From Blastocatellia bacterium UBA7656 (GTDB lineage Bacteria; Acidobacteriota; Blastocatellia; UBA7656), in assembly GCA_002483445.1 (NCBI GenBank), contig DLHY01000143.1, positions 62,001-126,000 of the forward strand: a stretch of 64,000 nt of DNA, in the 5' to 3' direction. The notes under the pieces were generated by a model, which searched no databases, was not told the origin of the DNA, and worked only from the letters and a program-made list of their open reading frames with translations. This document shows, piece after piece, positions 8,060-16,138 of this stretch (positions within the stretch are counted from its first letter, which is position 1; each line of letters opens with the position of its first letter). Both the position numbers and the translations under genes were made by a program.

Positions 8060-9250
8060 ATGAAGGCGTACAAGTACAAATTGAAACCGAGCGCGAAAAT
8101 TGAGGCCATATTCACTTCATGGTTGGCGACGCTTTGCGAATTGTACAACGCCGCGCTTCAAGAGCGACGCGATGCCTATCGCATCAGTGGCATCTCGATC
8201 AATTACAAGGCTCAATCCAAACAGTTACCTGAAATCAAAGAAGAACGAGTTGACCTTAAACGCATTCATTCCCAAGTCATCCAGGAAACATTGAAGCGCG
8301 TTGAAAAGGCTTTCGATAATTTCTTTCGTCGGGTCAAAGAGAAGAAAGACAAGGCAGGCTTTCCTCGATTTCGTTCTTCACCTCGTTACGACTCCTTCAC
8401 CTTCCCGCAAAGCGGCTTCCGTGTGGACCAGAAGAGGAAGAAGCTTCATCTCTCGAAGATCGGATCAGTCAAGGTTCATCTGTCACGCCCAATCGAAGGG
8501 AAGATCAAGACCTGTACGATCAAGCGCGAAGCCGATGGCTGGTATGTCCTGTTTGCCGTCGAGGAAAAGGAAAAGAAGTCTGTCGTTGTCGCGGCTGATG
8601 AACCCGTTGGTATTGATGTGGGCATTAAAACCTTCGCTACCCTCTCGAATGGCGAACAGATTGAAAATCCTCGCTTCTTTCGTCAAGGTGAGGGTGAGCT
8701 AAAGAAAGCGCAACGTCGTGTCTCTGGCCGACGCAAAGGTAGTCATAGGCGAAAAAAAGCGGTCAGGCTACTGGCGAAAAAACATCAGCGCGTTGCCCGC
8801 CAAAGATGCGATTTCCATTTCAAAGAAGCGAAGAAATTGACACAGAGGTTTCGTGTCATCAAATTTGAAGATTTGAATATCAAGGGGATGGTGAAAAACC
8901 ATCACCTTGCCAAAAGCATATCCGATGCCGGATGGAGGCAATTCATTTCAATCACTGCTCACAAAGCGGAAGAAGCTGGCGGGCGAGTCGAAGAGGTGAA
9001 TGGGTCTGGCACGTCAACAAAGTGTTCGCGTTGTGGTCATCGTCATAGAATGCCGCTCTCGATTCGAGTCTATCGTTGCTCGAATTGCGGCCTTGTCCTG
9101 TGTCGAGACCAAAACGCGGCGATCAATATCAAAGAAAGAAAAGGGCGGGCAGTCCTTGCGTCGAGGCGGAAGGTTACTTCTGTCGAAGAAGCGCGAACCT
9201 ACCAACGGACTCAGTTGGAATCTCCGCCTATAACCGGCTTTACGGTTTAG
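8060..9250 (+). CDS. tnpB: TnpB, RNA-guided endonuclease of an IS605-type element
   Basis: 396 residues from the ATG at 8060 (MKAYKYKLKPSAK, the usual TnpB start); the frame stays open upstream to 7949 but without conservation. The RuvC triad is complete: D186 in VGIDVGIKTFATL, E270 in IKFEDLNIKG and D350 in CRDQNAAINI. A C4 zinc ribbon (CSRCGHRHR ... CSNCG) sits between the last two, as in active TnpB/Cas12f relatives. TnpB proteins cut DNA guided by an omega-RNA encoded at the element's right end and protect the transposon from loss. No frameshift or lost residue is seen, so the nuclease may be active. No tnpA accompanies it. The 3' end of the ORF overlaps the predicted RNA scaffold and the DUF979 gene on the other strand. 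Confidence 0.95.
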   Translation: MKAYKYKLKPSAKIEAIFTSWLATLCELYNAALQERRDAYRISGISINYKAQSKQLPEIKEERVDLKRIHSQVIQETLKRVEKAFDNFFRRVKEKKDKAGFPRFRSSPRYDSFTFPQSGFRVDQKRKKLHLSKIGSVKVHLSRPIEGKIKTCTIKREADGWYVLFAVEEKEKKSVVVAADEPVGIDVGIKTFATLSNGEQIENPRFFRQGEGELKKAQRRVSGRRKGSHRRKKAVRLLAKKHQRVARQRCDFHFKEAKKLTQRFRVIKFEDLNIKGMVKNHHLAKSISDAGWRQFISITAHKAEEAGGRVEEVNGSGTSTKCSRCGHRHRMPLSIRVYRCSNCGLVLCRDQNAAINIKERKGRAVLASRRKVTSVEEARTYQRTQLESPPITGFTV

Positions 9251-9257
9251 GTGGAGA
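9221..9257 (+). ncRNA. Right-end hairpin, probable 3' scaffold of the TnpB omega-RNA
   Basis: An imperfect stem-loop: TCTCC (9221-9225), CCTA (9227-9230) and AACCG (9232-9236) pair with CGGTT (9243-9247), TAGG (9248-9251) and GGAGA (9253-9257), with one G.T pair, one bulged T and a six-base loop. In characterised TnpB systems the guide RNA covers the 3' part of tnpB and ends just past the right-end hairpin, with the guide taken from flanking DNA. The RNA's 5' end cannot be read from sequence; it probably starts within tnpB. If the analogy holds, the guide here would begin shortly after 9257 and match the DUF979 gene sequence. Confidence 0.5.
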
Positions 9258-10244
9258 GGATGTCAACATCGCCCACATCAAAACCACGTGCAGAGTCCAG
9301 ATAGCCAGAGCGTAAGGCAACTGGAACTTTATCACTCCGTACTGATCCTTCATGTTCAAAAGCGCGGTCGGAACTATGTTGAAGTTGGCAGCCATCGGCG
9401 TCATCAGCGTGCCGCTCGATCCGGCAGTCAGCGTGATGATTCCAACCATAGCCGGATCGACTCCGTAAGGCCCGATGATCAGAGGCGACAGCACTCCGGT
9501 CGCTATCACGGGAAAGGCCGCAAACGAATTTCCCACCACCACCGTGAATAATGTCATGCCCAGACAGTTCGTCAGCACCAGCAGAAACAAATTGCCTTCA
9601 GGCACGACCGCCTGAATCCCTCGCGCGATCAGGTCTCCGATCTTCGCCGCAGTGAAAATCACGCCGAGCGATGCCAGCAGTTGAGGCAGAATGCTCACCG
9701 TCCCCATCGCATCGTTGATCCGCCTTCCTTCCTCCATCATCTGCCGCGCGCTTCCTCTTGTTATCATCAAAGCCATCCCTATCGCCGCCACCCCGCCAAA
9801 TCCCAGCCCGACAATCGCGCCCCGGCTCGCATCCATTCCTAAAAATCTGCTCACCGCTTCGATCCGACACGCCAGAGCAAAGGCCAGCACCACGACAGGA
9901 ATCGAGAGGACGGGCAGAAAAATTTTGTTTTTGAGCGTGTCAGCGCGCCGGGACTGTACTTCTTTCGGAGTTTCTTCCGCCTTGCCGCGCGTCACACGAC
10001 CTGCGCCGTCGAGCGCGACCATAACGAGAACGAGCAATCCCGTGACCGAGTGCGGGAGAAAGCTTCCCCCGGCGAAGATCACTCCTAGAAGGAACCAGAA
10101 ACCTGCCGAATGCCTGCGATGCGGATTCGTGCGATCTCGCCAGGTCATCGCCGCAAAGATCATCAGCACTGCGCCCGTCATCACATACACACCATCGAGG
10201 CTCACCACAGCGCGCACTATCTGAGAAATGGAAACCGCGATCAT
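9240..10244 (-). CDS. DUF979 family membrane protein
   Basis: 334 residues, about eight to ten membrane helices. The second half (TNCLGMTLFTVVVGNSFAAFP, TAGSSGTLMTPMAANFNIVP) has the look of a permease core and matches DUF979 as I know it. It is almost always found directly after DUF969, as here, and in Gram-positives beside pyrrolidone carboxypeptidase, so a joint transport role is assumed but unproven. The start is the ATG at 10244, sharing one base with the DUF969 stop (TGATG), with a GGGGACAAAG site upstream. The last six codons (SSPPKP and stop) fall inside the right-end hairpin of the TnpB element, so the native C-terminus has been replaced. The loss is probably only a few residues. Confidence 0.85.
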   Translation of the reverse strand: MIAVSISQIVRAVVSLDGVYVMTGAVLMIFAAMTWRDRTNPHRRHSAGFWFLLGVIFAGGSFLPHSVTGLLVLVMVALDGAGRVTRGKAEETPKEVQSRRADTLKNKIFLPVLSIPVVVLAFALACRIEAVSRFLGMDASRGAIVGLGFGGVAAIGMALMITRGSARQMMEEGRRINDAMGTVSILPQLLASLGVIFTAAKIGDLIARGIQAVVPEGNLFLLVLTNCLGMTLFTVVVGNSFAAFPVIATGVLSPLIIGPYGVDPAMVGIITLTAGSSGTLMTPMAANFNIVPTALLNMKDQYGVIKFQLPYALAIWTLHVVLMWAMLTSSPPKP

Positions 10245-10990
10245 CACTTTGTCCCCGCCTTTCTCGCATAGCGCCGGTCGAGGAGATAAAACTGAATGAT
10301 CGCCAGTATGACCGAAAGGACGACTATGGGAACGGTGTATAAAACCAGCCGCCATACGCTGACCTCGTAGCCAAGCCCAATGAGTACGCCGAACACGAGC
10401 AGCACGCCCGGTTGAACGGGCGAGAGATTCTGCCCATAGAAGTTGCCATAGTTTTCGCTGGCGGAATTGGCCGCCTTGATCTCTTCGATTTTGTCTTCCG
10501 CTAATTCGTTTGCGCTCGCGGCTCCCGTCTGGGCTTCAGCCGCGCCCACGGACATGGGAAAAACCAGAGGCCGCACGAATGAAGGATGACCGTTAAGCCT
10601 GATGCCGAGTATGCCGTGAAGTATGCGAAAGAGTTGATAGACTACGGCCAGCCGTCCGACTGTTGCGACTTTCACTCGACGGATCAATCGGGCGGATTGT
10701 TCCTGCAATCCGAATGCTTCGGCCAGACCTATGGCGGGGAGAGTGATGATGAAGAGCGTCATCAATCGGTTATCCGCAAAAGCGCGACCGAGCATGTTGA
10801 TGATCCCTTCCTGTCCCGGCTTTGTGAGGTAAGGCATGCTTTGGAAAAAACCTTCAGCCGAAAACAGCGGAAGCCCCGCAAGCAGGCCCGTCGCGAGAGC
10901 GGCGGTGACGACGACGAGCGTAGTGCGCAGTTTCAGGACGAGACCGACGACGACTATGGCGATGCCGATGAGTTTCAACCATTCAGGCAA
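10244..10990 (-). CDS. DUF969 family membrane protein
   Basis: 248 residues. Starts MPEWLKLIGIAIVVVGLVLK, typical of DUF969, with four to six further helices. The segment RILHGILGIRLNGHPSFVRPL and a hydrophilic, Ala/Glu-rich loop around residues 150-190 are family-like. It is the upstream half of the DUF969-DUF979 pair, translationally coupled to it by a one-base stop/start overlap. The two proteins are thought to form one transport complex in the inner membrane; the substrate is unknown. The start ATG at 10990 has a GAAAGGAGACTC site upstream on the minus strand. Confidence 0.85.
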   Translation of the reverse strand: MPEWLKLIGIAIVVVGLVLKLRTTLVVVTAALATGLLAGLPLFSAEGFFQSMPYLTKPGQEGIINMLGRAFADNRLMTLFIITLPAIGLAEAFGLQEQSARLIRRVKVATVGRLAVVYQLFRILHGILGIRLNGHPSFVRPLVFPMSVGAAEAQTGAASANELAEDKIEEIKAANSASENYGNFYGQNLSPVQPGVLLVFGVLIGLGYEVSVWRLVLYTVPIVVLSVILAIIQFYLLDRRYARKAGTK

Positions 10991-11040
10991 GAGTGAGTCT
11001 CCTTTCGCGAGGAATCGCGGGAGACATTATACAGAGGGAA

Positions 11041-11125
11041 GTCAGGAGTCCAGAGAGCCTTGAGAGTCGAGGGCTTCATAATCTCCCGACTCTCTGGACT
11101 CTCCAGACTCTCAAGACTCTCTGAC
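11041..11125. repeat. Palindromic GAGTCC/GACTCT repeat
   Basis: Nested inverted arms: GAGTCCAGAGAG (11046-11057) with CTCTCTGGACTC (11090-11101), CTTGAGAGTC (11059-11068) with GACTCTCAAG (11106-11115), and GTCAG with CTGAC at the ends. It lies between the DUF969 start and the 3' end of the metalloprotease. The same word set recurs at 24901, 34168, 50394 and 55086. A transcript would fold strongly, so it could act as a terminator for the metalloprotease gene. Confidence 0.7.
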
Positions 11126-11127
11126 TA

Positions 11128-12867
11128 TTAAAGATTGAGCACTTCGATATTCGACCACAGATTGTTCTTGCGCACGCGGACGCGGTTCAGCCCTCCTCGC
11201 AGGTTCAGAGCGGTCTGGTCACCGTTGATCTTGAGTTTCTTTTTCGAACTGTTATCCTTCGTGCCGACGATCACGCCATTGATTTCAAGCTGAACCAGCC
11301 CGTTGAAGCTTTTTCCTTTGACCGTTATGCTCGATCCGCTGAAAGATGCGCTCTTGATGGTCGGGCCGCCCGAATCGGCCTCGCTGAAGTCTGCCGTCAC
11401 CGCATTGCTGTTGTTGCCCTGACCGTCGATGAAAACGAGTCTGCACCTCATGGCAGCAGGCACGTTGGCCAGACCGTTGACCTCAAGATTGAAATTGAAC
11501 GTTGTCTGCCCGCCGGGATTGACCGCGAAGGCAGCGTCCTGGCGAAGTATGTTTCCTGATTCGTCGAGCAAAGTGGTCTGCGCCTGCGTTATATCGCCCT
11601 GCACGTCGGTGACTGTTCCCGTGAGAGTCAGCACATCGCCAAAAAGATTTCCGACCAACGAACTGATGGCCGGAGCCGCGCCGCCACCTTCCCTGAGTGT
11701 ATAACCGAACCTGTCAAAGGCGCGCAGGTCGGCGTCTGTTATCGCAGACCTTTCGCCGAACGCTATGGCTGGATCCATAAGGCCGATGGACATTCCGAGG
11801 AAGCGACTGTCTTTCCAGTGGCTCGACTGCTCGCCGTCTCCTCCCGTGCCGTTGGGCCGACCGGTCGAGAGAGCCAGTTCCGCGCCTCCGTCGAAAAACA
11901 TGTGATCGCCTCCTGATGAGAGTATCCGCTGCGCGGTTGGGAATGTCCCAGCCGTCGTACCCGGACGGAAGCGGAAGATATCAAGGACAGAGACATCGAG
12001 AGAGGCGGACGGATTCAATTCCCGGTTGCCCACTCTCGAAGAGAATCCGAGCGCGTGGCCTATCTCGTGCGCTGCAACGCCATCAAAATCGATCTGGTTT
12101 GGATTGATACCGTCGTCGGGATTGAAATCAAACGCGAAGTTCGAATTGAAACCAATCGAAGGCGGAGGGCCGAACTGCGCCTGCTCACCGGCAGGGTCGG
12201 CCACTGGGTTGATGCTGCCTAGATTGCGCAGCAATGCCGAAGGAACCGTGACGCCCGCCACGCCGCCGATGTCAGTCGGCAGAGGCGACGCAGGCAGCGA
12301 GTTGTAAAGCGCCGCCTCCTGTGCGCTCGCGCCCGTTATCAACCTGTTGCGCACATCTGCGTATCCTGACGGATTAAACAAAGCCTGTGTGCCGGTGCTG
12401 CCCAAAACGTTTGCCGGAAAAGGCGTGCCGAAGCGAGTCGGGCCGAAGTCGACGTCTATGACTATCGTGATAGCAACGACCGATTGAAGTCGAGATATCC
12501 ATCTGTTGGCGGCTGCCAGGAATCCATCCCTTGCCAGCGGAAAAGTGTTGAGTTGCGCGGTTCCTCGCAACGTAATAGTGATGTCGCCTGCCTCAGGGCT
12601 TAATCCTTTGCGAGTGATTACCCACAAGGGCGCGTCAGGGTCGCGCTCATTCATCGTGCGCGCCTCTTCGACAGTGGCCGGACGGCAGATCACTTCCCCG
12701 TCATTGGCGTAATAAACAAATCCCTCCGGTTCTGCAATCGTCCAGTCCGAAGAATCCAACTGCGGCGCATTAGCCAAAACAGGCGCGTTGTATGCGGGCA
12801 GTCCTGTCGCAACCGCGAGCGCGAATATGATGAACAATCTCAGAGTTGAATGGCTTCGCTTGAGCAT
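11128..12867 (-). CDS. Secreted NF038122-type zinc metalloprotease
   Basis: 579 residues with a signal peptide (KRSHSTLRLFIIFALAVATG ... ANAP). The metal site is FDGVAAHEIGHALGFSSRVG at about residues 270-290, with HExxH and the following Gly of metzincin-like enzymes. The sequence around it, including ADVRNRLITGA, FAFDFNPDDGINPNQIDFD, LDVSVLDIFRF and the late SHWKDS...LMDPAI, matches the NF038122 protease family as I know it. The C-terminal 170 residues are two beta-sandwich-like modules (VTDVQGDITQAQTTL; SASFSGSSITVKGKSFNG, IPT/TIG-like), likely for surface attachment or substrate binding. The ATG at 12867 follows AGAGGTAGAG; the open frame extends to 12969. The substrate is unknown. Confidence 0.8.
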   Translation of the reverse strand: MLKRSHSTLRLFIIFALAVATGLPAYNAPVLANAPQLDSSDWTIAEPEGFVYYANDGEVICRPATVEEARTMNERDPDAPLWVITRKGLSPEAGDITITLRGTAQLNTFPLARDGFLAAANRWISRLQSVVAITIVIDVDFGPTRFGTPFPANVLGSTGTQALFNPSGYADVRNRLITGASAQEAALYNSLPASPLPTDIGGVAGVTVPSALLRNLGSINPVADPAGEQAQFGPPPSIGFNSNFAFDFNPDDGINPNQIDFDGVAAHEIGHALGFSSRVGNRELNPSASLDVSVLDIFRFRPGTTAGTFPTAQRILSSGGDHMFFDGGAELALSTGRPNGTGGDGEQSSHWKDSRFLGMSIGLMDPAIAFGERSAITDADLRAFDRFGYTLREGGGAAPAISSLVGNLFGDVLTLTGTVTDVQGDITQAQTTLLDESGNILRQDAAFAVNPGGQTTFNFNLEVNGLANVPAAMRCRLVFIDGQGNNSNAVTADFSEADSGGPTIKSASFSGSSITVKGKSFNGLVQLEINGVIVGTKDNSSKKKLKINGDQTALNLRGGLNRVRVRKNNLWSNIEVLNL

Positions 12868-13086
12868 AATCTCTACCTCTTTCCTCAATATAGCTGTCCT
12901 GAACAGATAAACCTTAAACCGACGGCTTGCGCTGGTAATGTAGAGCCGAGACTCGACTCGAAAATACACGATCCAACGACCTCAGATTATAAACCTGAAT
13001 GGCCGGAAACATGATAGTTTTTCTTTGCATTCTTTTTGTGATAAAGAGAATCAATGCGAAAATTATTTCTGTACGAAAGGCTGAGG

Positions 13087-14007
13087 ATGCTCCGAAATAC
13101 TGCTCTCTGCGCTCTCTTCATTTTTTATCTTTCACCATTCGCGCTGCCGCAAGCCTCGCTCACTCCGAGCTATGTTCCGCAGCGCGTGTTCGATTCGAAC
13201 GATAACCGCTTCGCCGATTTCGAATCGATGATGGTCGACTTGGCGCGCGCGGATGTCGTATTCGTCGGCGAACAACACGACGATCCCAATACTCACCGAC
13301 TCGAACTCGCCCTGCTCGAAGGCATAGCGCGCCGTCGCTCAGGGGTCGCGGTCGCGATGGAGATGTTCGAGCGCGATACGCAATCGCACATGGATGATTA
13401 CCTCGCGGGTCGCATCAGTGAGACGGATTTTTTGAAAGCCTCGCGCCCGTGGCCCAACTACAATGCCGATTATCGACCTCTTGTCGAATTCGCCAAAGCT
13501 AAAAACTGGCGCATCATCGCAGGCAACGTCCCGCGTCGCTTCGCTTCGCAGGTCGCGCGTTCGGGACTTGCCGCGATTGATTCATTGCCCGCCGTAGATC
13601 GCGCGCTCATAGCCCGCGAGATCGACTCGACGAAGGATGATTACTTCAAGCGATTCGCCGAAACGATGAAGTCCCACCCCGCAGGCTCGATGTCGGAAAG
13701 CGAAATGAGCGCGATGACCGAACGATTCTATCAGGCTCAGTGCGTCAAGGACGACACAATGGCTGAATCAGTTGCAGCAGCAGCCGCAGCAGTGGAACCC
13801 CGCCCTCTGATAGTTCATTTCAACGGAGCTTTTCACAGCGACTATCGATTGGGCGCGGCTGCGCGGGCGAAGAAACGTCTTCCACGCTCGCGCATTCGAG
13901 TGGTGTCAATCGTCCCTGTCGCTGATCTCGACCAGATCAAAACAAATGATTATCGCAAGCGCGGCGACTTCATCGTCTTCACGCTCGCAAAGAAGAGCGA
14001 CAAGTGA
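13087..14007 (+). CDS. ChaN-like (DUF399) haem-binding family protein, secreted
   Basis: About 306 residues. A hydrophobic N-terminus (LRNTALCALFIFYLSPFALPQ) acts as export signal, then the ChaN core: VVFVGEQHDDPNTHRLEL, VAVAMEMFERDTQ, PWPNYNADYRPLVEFAK, AGNVPRR, and near the end LIVHFNGAFHSDYRLG. Campylobacter ChaN is an outer-membrane lipoprotein that binds haem and is iron regulated; no lipobox Cys is present here. Two starts are possible: ATG 13054 (AAAGAG upstream) and ATG 13087 (GAAAGG upstream). The second gives the better signal peptide and was chosen. Divergent from the metalloprotease, convergent with the TPR regulator; a 7-bp inverted repeat (14015-14021/14036-14042) at the junction may stop both transcripts. 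Confidence 0.8.
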   Translation: MLRNTALCALFIFYLSPFALPQASLTPSYVPQRVFDSNDNRFADFESMMVDLARADVVFVGEQHDDPNTHRLELALLEGIARRRSGVAVAMEMFERDTQSHMDDYLAGRISETDFLKASRPWPNYNADYRPLVEFAKAKNWRIIAGNVPRRFASQVARSGLAAIDSLPAVDRALIAREIDSTKDDYFKRFAETMKSHPAGSMSESEMSAMTERFYQAQCVKDDTMAESVAAAAAAVEPRPLIVHFNGAFHSDYRLGAAARAKKRLPRSRIRVVSIVPVADLDQIKTNDYRKRGDFIVFTLAKKSDK

Positions 14008-14035
14008 AGAGCGGCGAGTGAGGCGCGCTATCCGT

Positions 14036-15931
14036 TCACTCGTTGAGTCCGATGCGGCGGGCGAGGTCAGCCGTGCGCGGGTCTGATTGAAGGCTTTCGT
14101 AACGAGGATCGGTTTTGAGGAATATCAAAAAAGGCTCGCGGGCGGCGAGTGATTTTTCCAGCCACTCGAAAGCGCGATCTTTCTGGCCCGCATCGATGTA
14201 GGCGATGGCGACGTACATAGCGGGGATTTTTTCTCCTTTCGCTATCTGAGCTTCCATCCTTTTAATGTTCGGGCGAAGAAGATTTCTGATAGCTTCTTTT
14301 GCATCTCCTTTATCGAGCGCCTCTATGTCTTCCCGCTTTGCGCCCGAAAACGTCATGTGCCTGCGTATGATGTCGAGAGCCTCTTTGTACATTCCTTTGC
14401 GAAGGTAGGCTCCCGACAGACATTCGTGAGCGGCGGGCGATTTCGGCTCAAGTTCGAGCATACGGTTGGCCTGCGTGATCGCGTCATCATACATACGCGC
14501 GCGCATATATATATATGCGGAAAGCCCGTTGGTGAGCAGCGATACCGGGTCGAGTTCTAGCGCCGCTCTGACCTCGCTTGCACATGCTTGGGTCTGCCCG
14601 CGGGCCAGCAGGTAATCAGCGTAAAGGATATGGGTGTTCGGATTGCTGGGATTGAGGCGGATGGCTTGTTTTATGTTCGCTTCCGCTTCCTTCCAGTTCC
14701 ATTCCAGCCAGAAGTTGACCGAGCCGAGCGCAGCATAAGCCTCTCCAAATGTCGGATCGAGTTCGATGGCTTTCAGAGCATAGTCTTTCGTTTTAGGCAG
14801 GGCTTCTCCGGCTGGCGCGTCCTTCCATGTATTCAGCGAAACGCGGGCTTCCACGTAAGCCACATAAGCAGGCGCGAAGGCAGGGTCTTTTTCAATGGCC
14901 TGCTCGAAGTAAGGGATGCTTCTCTCAAGATCAGGCAAAGTGTCTTTGGTTATCAGGTAACGGCCTTTGAGATAAGCCTCGAACGCTTCCGGGTCGTTCG
15001 CGCGGTTCGAAGCCTTGTCCGTGCGGGGCGCAGGCAATAACTCCAGCGCCAGCGAGCGAGCGACGCGATTGGCGACCTCGCTTTGAAGTTCGAGCATATC
15101 GCGCTCATTGCGCTCATAAGTTTCAGCCCACAGGTGAGTCTGATCTTCGACCCCGATGAGTTGAGCAGTGATGCGCACGCGGTCGGCCTCTCTCCTCACG
15201 CTGCCCTCAAGCACATAGCCCACGCCAAGCTCGCGCCCTATCTGTCGAATATCCTTGCCGGTTTTCTTGTAGGTCAGCGCCGTCGTGCGGGCGATGACTC
15301 CGAGGCGTGCAGGCTGCAAACGACCGAGTTGAGTTATCATCTCTTCGGTCAATCCGTCGCTGAAATAATCCTGGGTCGAATCCGGGTTGAGATTTTCAAA
15401 CGGCAAAACGGCCAGCATTATTTTTCCCGCAGGCTGGATGGACGGAGAAGCGAAGCGATGCCACGCAAGGTAAATGATCAAAGGCAACAGCAGCGCAAAC
15501 GCGAGAGCCAGGACGCGCAATCGAAACGAGAGAGCAGGTTTGCTCGCGGGCTTGGGTTCCTCGAATGAAGGCTGATCGGATCGCGCGTCGTCGTCGAGAT
15601 TATCGACTTCGGCTATGAAGCGATAGCCGCGACGCGGGAGGGTTTCGATGTAGAGGGGCGACTGAGCATTATCGCCGAGGGCTTCGCGGATTTGCTTGAT
15701 GCAGAAATTCAGCCCCTTGTCGAAATCTACAAAAGTGTCGTCGCCCCAGATTTGCGATTGAATCTCTTCGCGCGTGACGAGTTGACCGGCGCGCTCGGCG
15801 AGAAGAACCAAAACCTTGAATGGCTGCGGAGGCAGCTTGACCGTCGCTCCGTCCCTGCACAGTTCCTCGCTGCGGAGTTTCAACTCGAAGGGGCCGAAGC
15901 GGATTGATTCTCGGTGACCGTTGGATTGCAT
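14036..15931 (-). CDS. Membrane-spanning winged-helix regulator with TolB-like domain and TPRs
   Basis: 631 residues. Residues 10-110 form an OmpR/PhoB-type winged helix (RFGPFELKLRSEELCRDG, PPQPFKVLVLLAERAGQLV, RRGYRFIAEV), followed by one membrane helix around 130-152 and a periplasmic TolB-like/FlgO-like domain (LAVLPFENLNPDSTQDYFSD, GYVLEGSVRREADRVRIT). The last 350 residues are TPR repeats (EAYLKGRYLITKD, IRLNPSNPNTHILYADYLL). The layout is that of CadC-like one-component regulators, very numerous in Acidobacteriota: sensing outside, DNA binding inside. There is no receiver domain. The target is unknown; the divergent gene at 16139 is the simplest candidate. Full length and intact. Confidence 0.88.
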   Translation of the reverse strand: MQSNGHRESIRFGPFELKLRSEELCRDGATVKLPPQPFKVLVLLAERAGQLVTREEIQSQIWGDDTFVDFDKGLNFCIKQIREALGDNAQSPLYIETLPRRGYRFIAEVDNLDDDARSDQPSFEEPKPASKPALSFRLRVLALAFALLLPLIIYLAWHRFASPSIQPAGKIMLAVLPFENLNPDSTQDYFSDGLTEEMITQLGRLQPARLGVIARTTALTYKKTGKDIRQIGRELGVGYVLEGSVRREADRVRITAQLIGVEDQTHLWAETYERNERDMLELQSEVANRVARSLALELLPAPRTDKASNRANDPEAFEAYLKGRYLITKDTLPDLERSIPYFEQAIEKDPAFAPAYVAYVEARVSLNTWKDAPAGEALPKTKDYALKAIELDPTFGEAYAALGSVNFWLEWNWKEAEANIKQAIRLNPSNPNTHILYADYLLARGQTQACASEVRAALELDPVSLLTNGLSAYIYMRARMYDDAITQANRMLELEPKSPAAHECLSGAYLRKGMYKEALDIIRRHMTFSGAKREDIEALDKGDAKEAIRNLLRPNIKRMEAQIAKGEKIPAMYVAIAYIDAGQKDRAFEWLEKSLAAREPFLIFLKTDPRYESLQSDPRTADLARRIGLNE

Positions 15932-16138
15932 AGCTACAACGCCAGTGTCTGCTCAATTCAAATCACGATTATCTTAGCTCACGCTCATATCAAAACCAAG
16001 ATCGCCGGTTGAAACGCTCATCAAATTTGCCTGCTAATGCGGCGCTAACAAAAATCTAATGCGCTGCCGGTTGGCTTGCTGACACATCTGATCCAGGCTG
16101 ATGCTCGTTACCATATCCCTTTCAGAAGAGGTATACGA

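Larger units (their letters stand above)
7961..9266 (+). mobile_element. IS200/IS605-superfamily, IS1341-type element (tnpB only)
   Basis: About 1.3 kb. Contains tnpB and no Y1 transposase tnpA, so it would need a TnpA in trans. The right end is marked by a long imperfect hairpin (9221-9257) followed by TCAA at 9263-9266, a tetranucleotide that IS608 uses at its right cleavage site; I use it only as an analogy. A candidate left-end hairpin has 7-bp arms ATTCAGT (7961-7967) and ACTGAAT (7985-7991); another, GCGGCG/CGCCGC, lies at 7914-7928. The left boundary is thus uncertain by about 50 nt. The element abuts the DUF979 gene, whose last codons and stop are read from the element's right-end hairpin, so insertion appears to have replaced the original 3' end. 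Confidence 0.65.

Noticed and set aside
9691..10224. Plus-strand reading frame of 177 codons
   Set aside because: Antisense to the DUF979 gene, which has clear membrane helices.
14500..14522. A long AT alternating palindrome (CGCATATATATATATGCG)
   Set aside because: It falls inside the TPR regulator, where it encodes part of a repeat (AYIYMRARM). It is low-complexity coding sequence.
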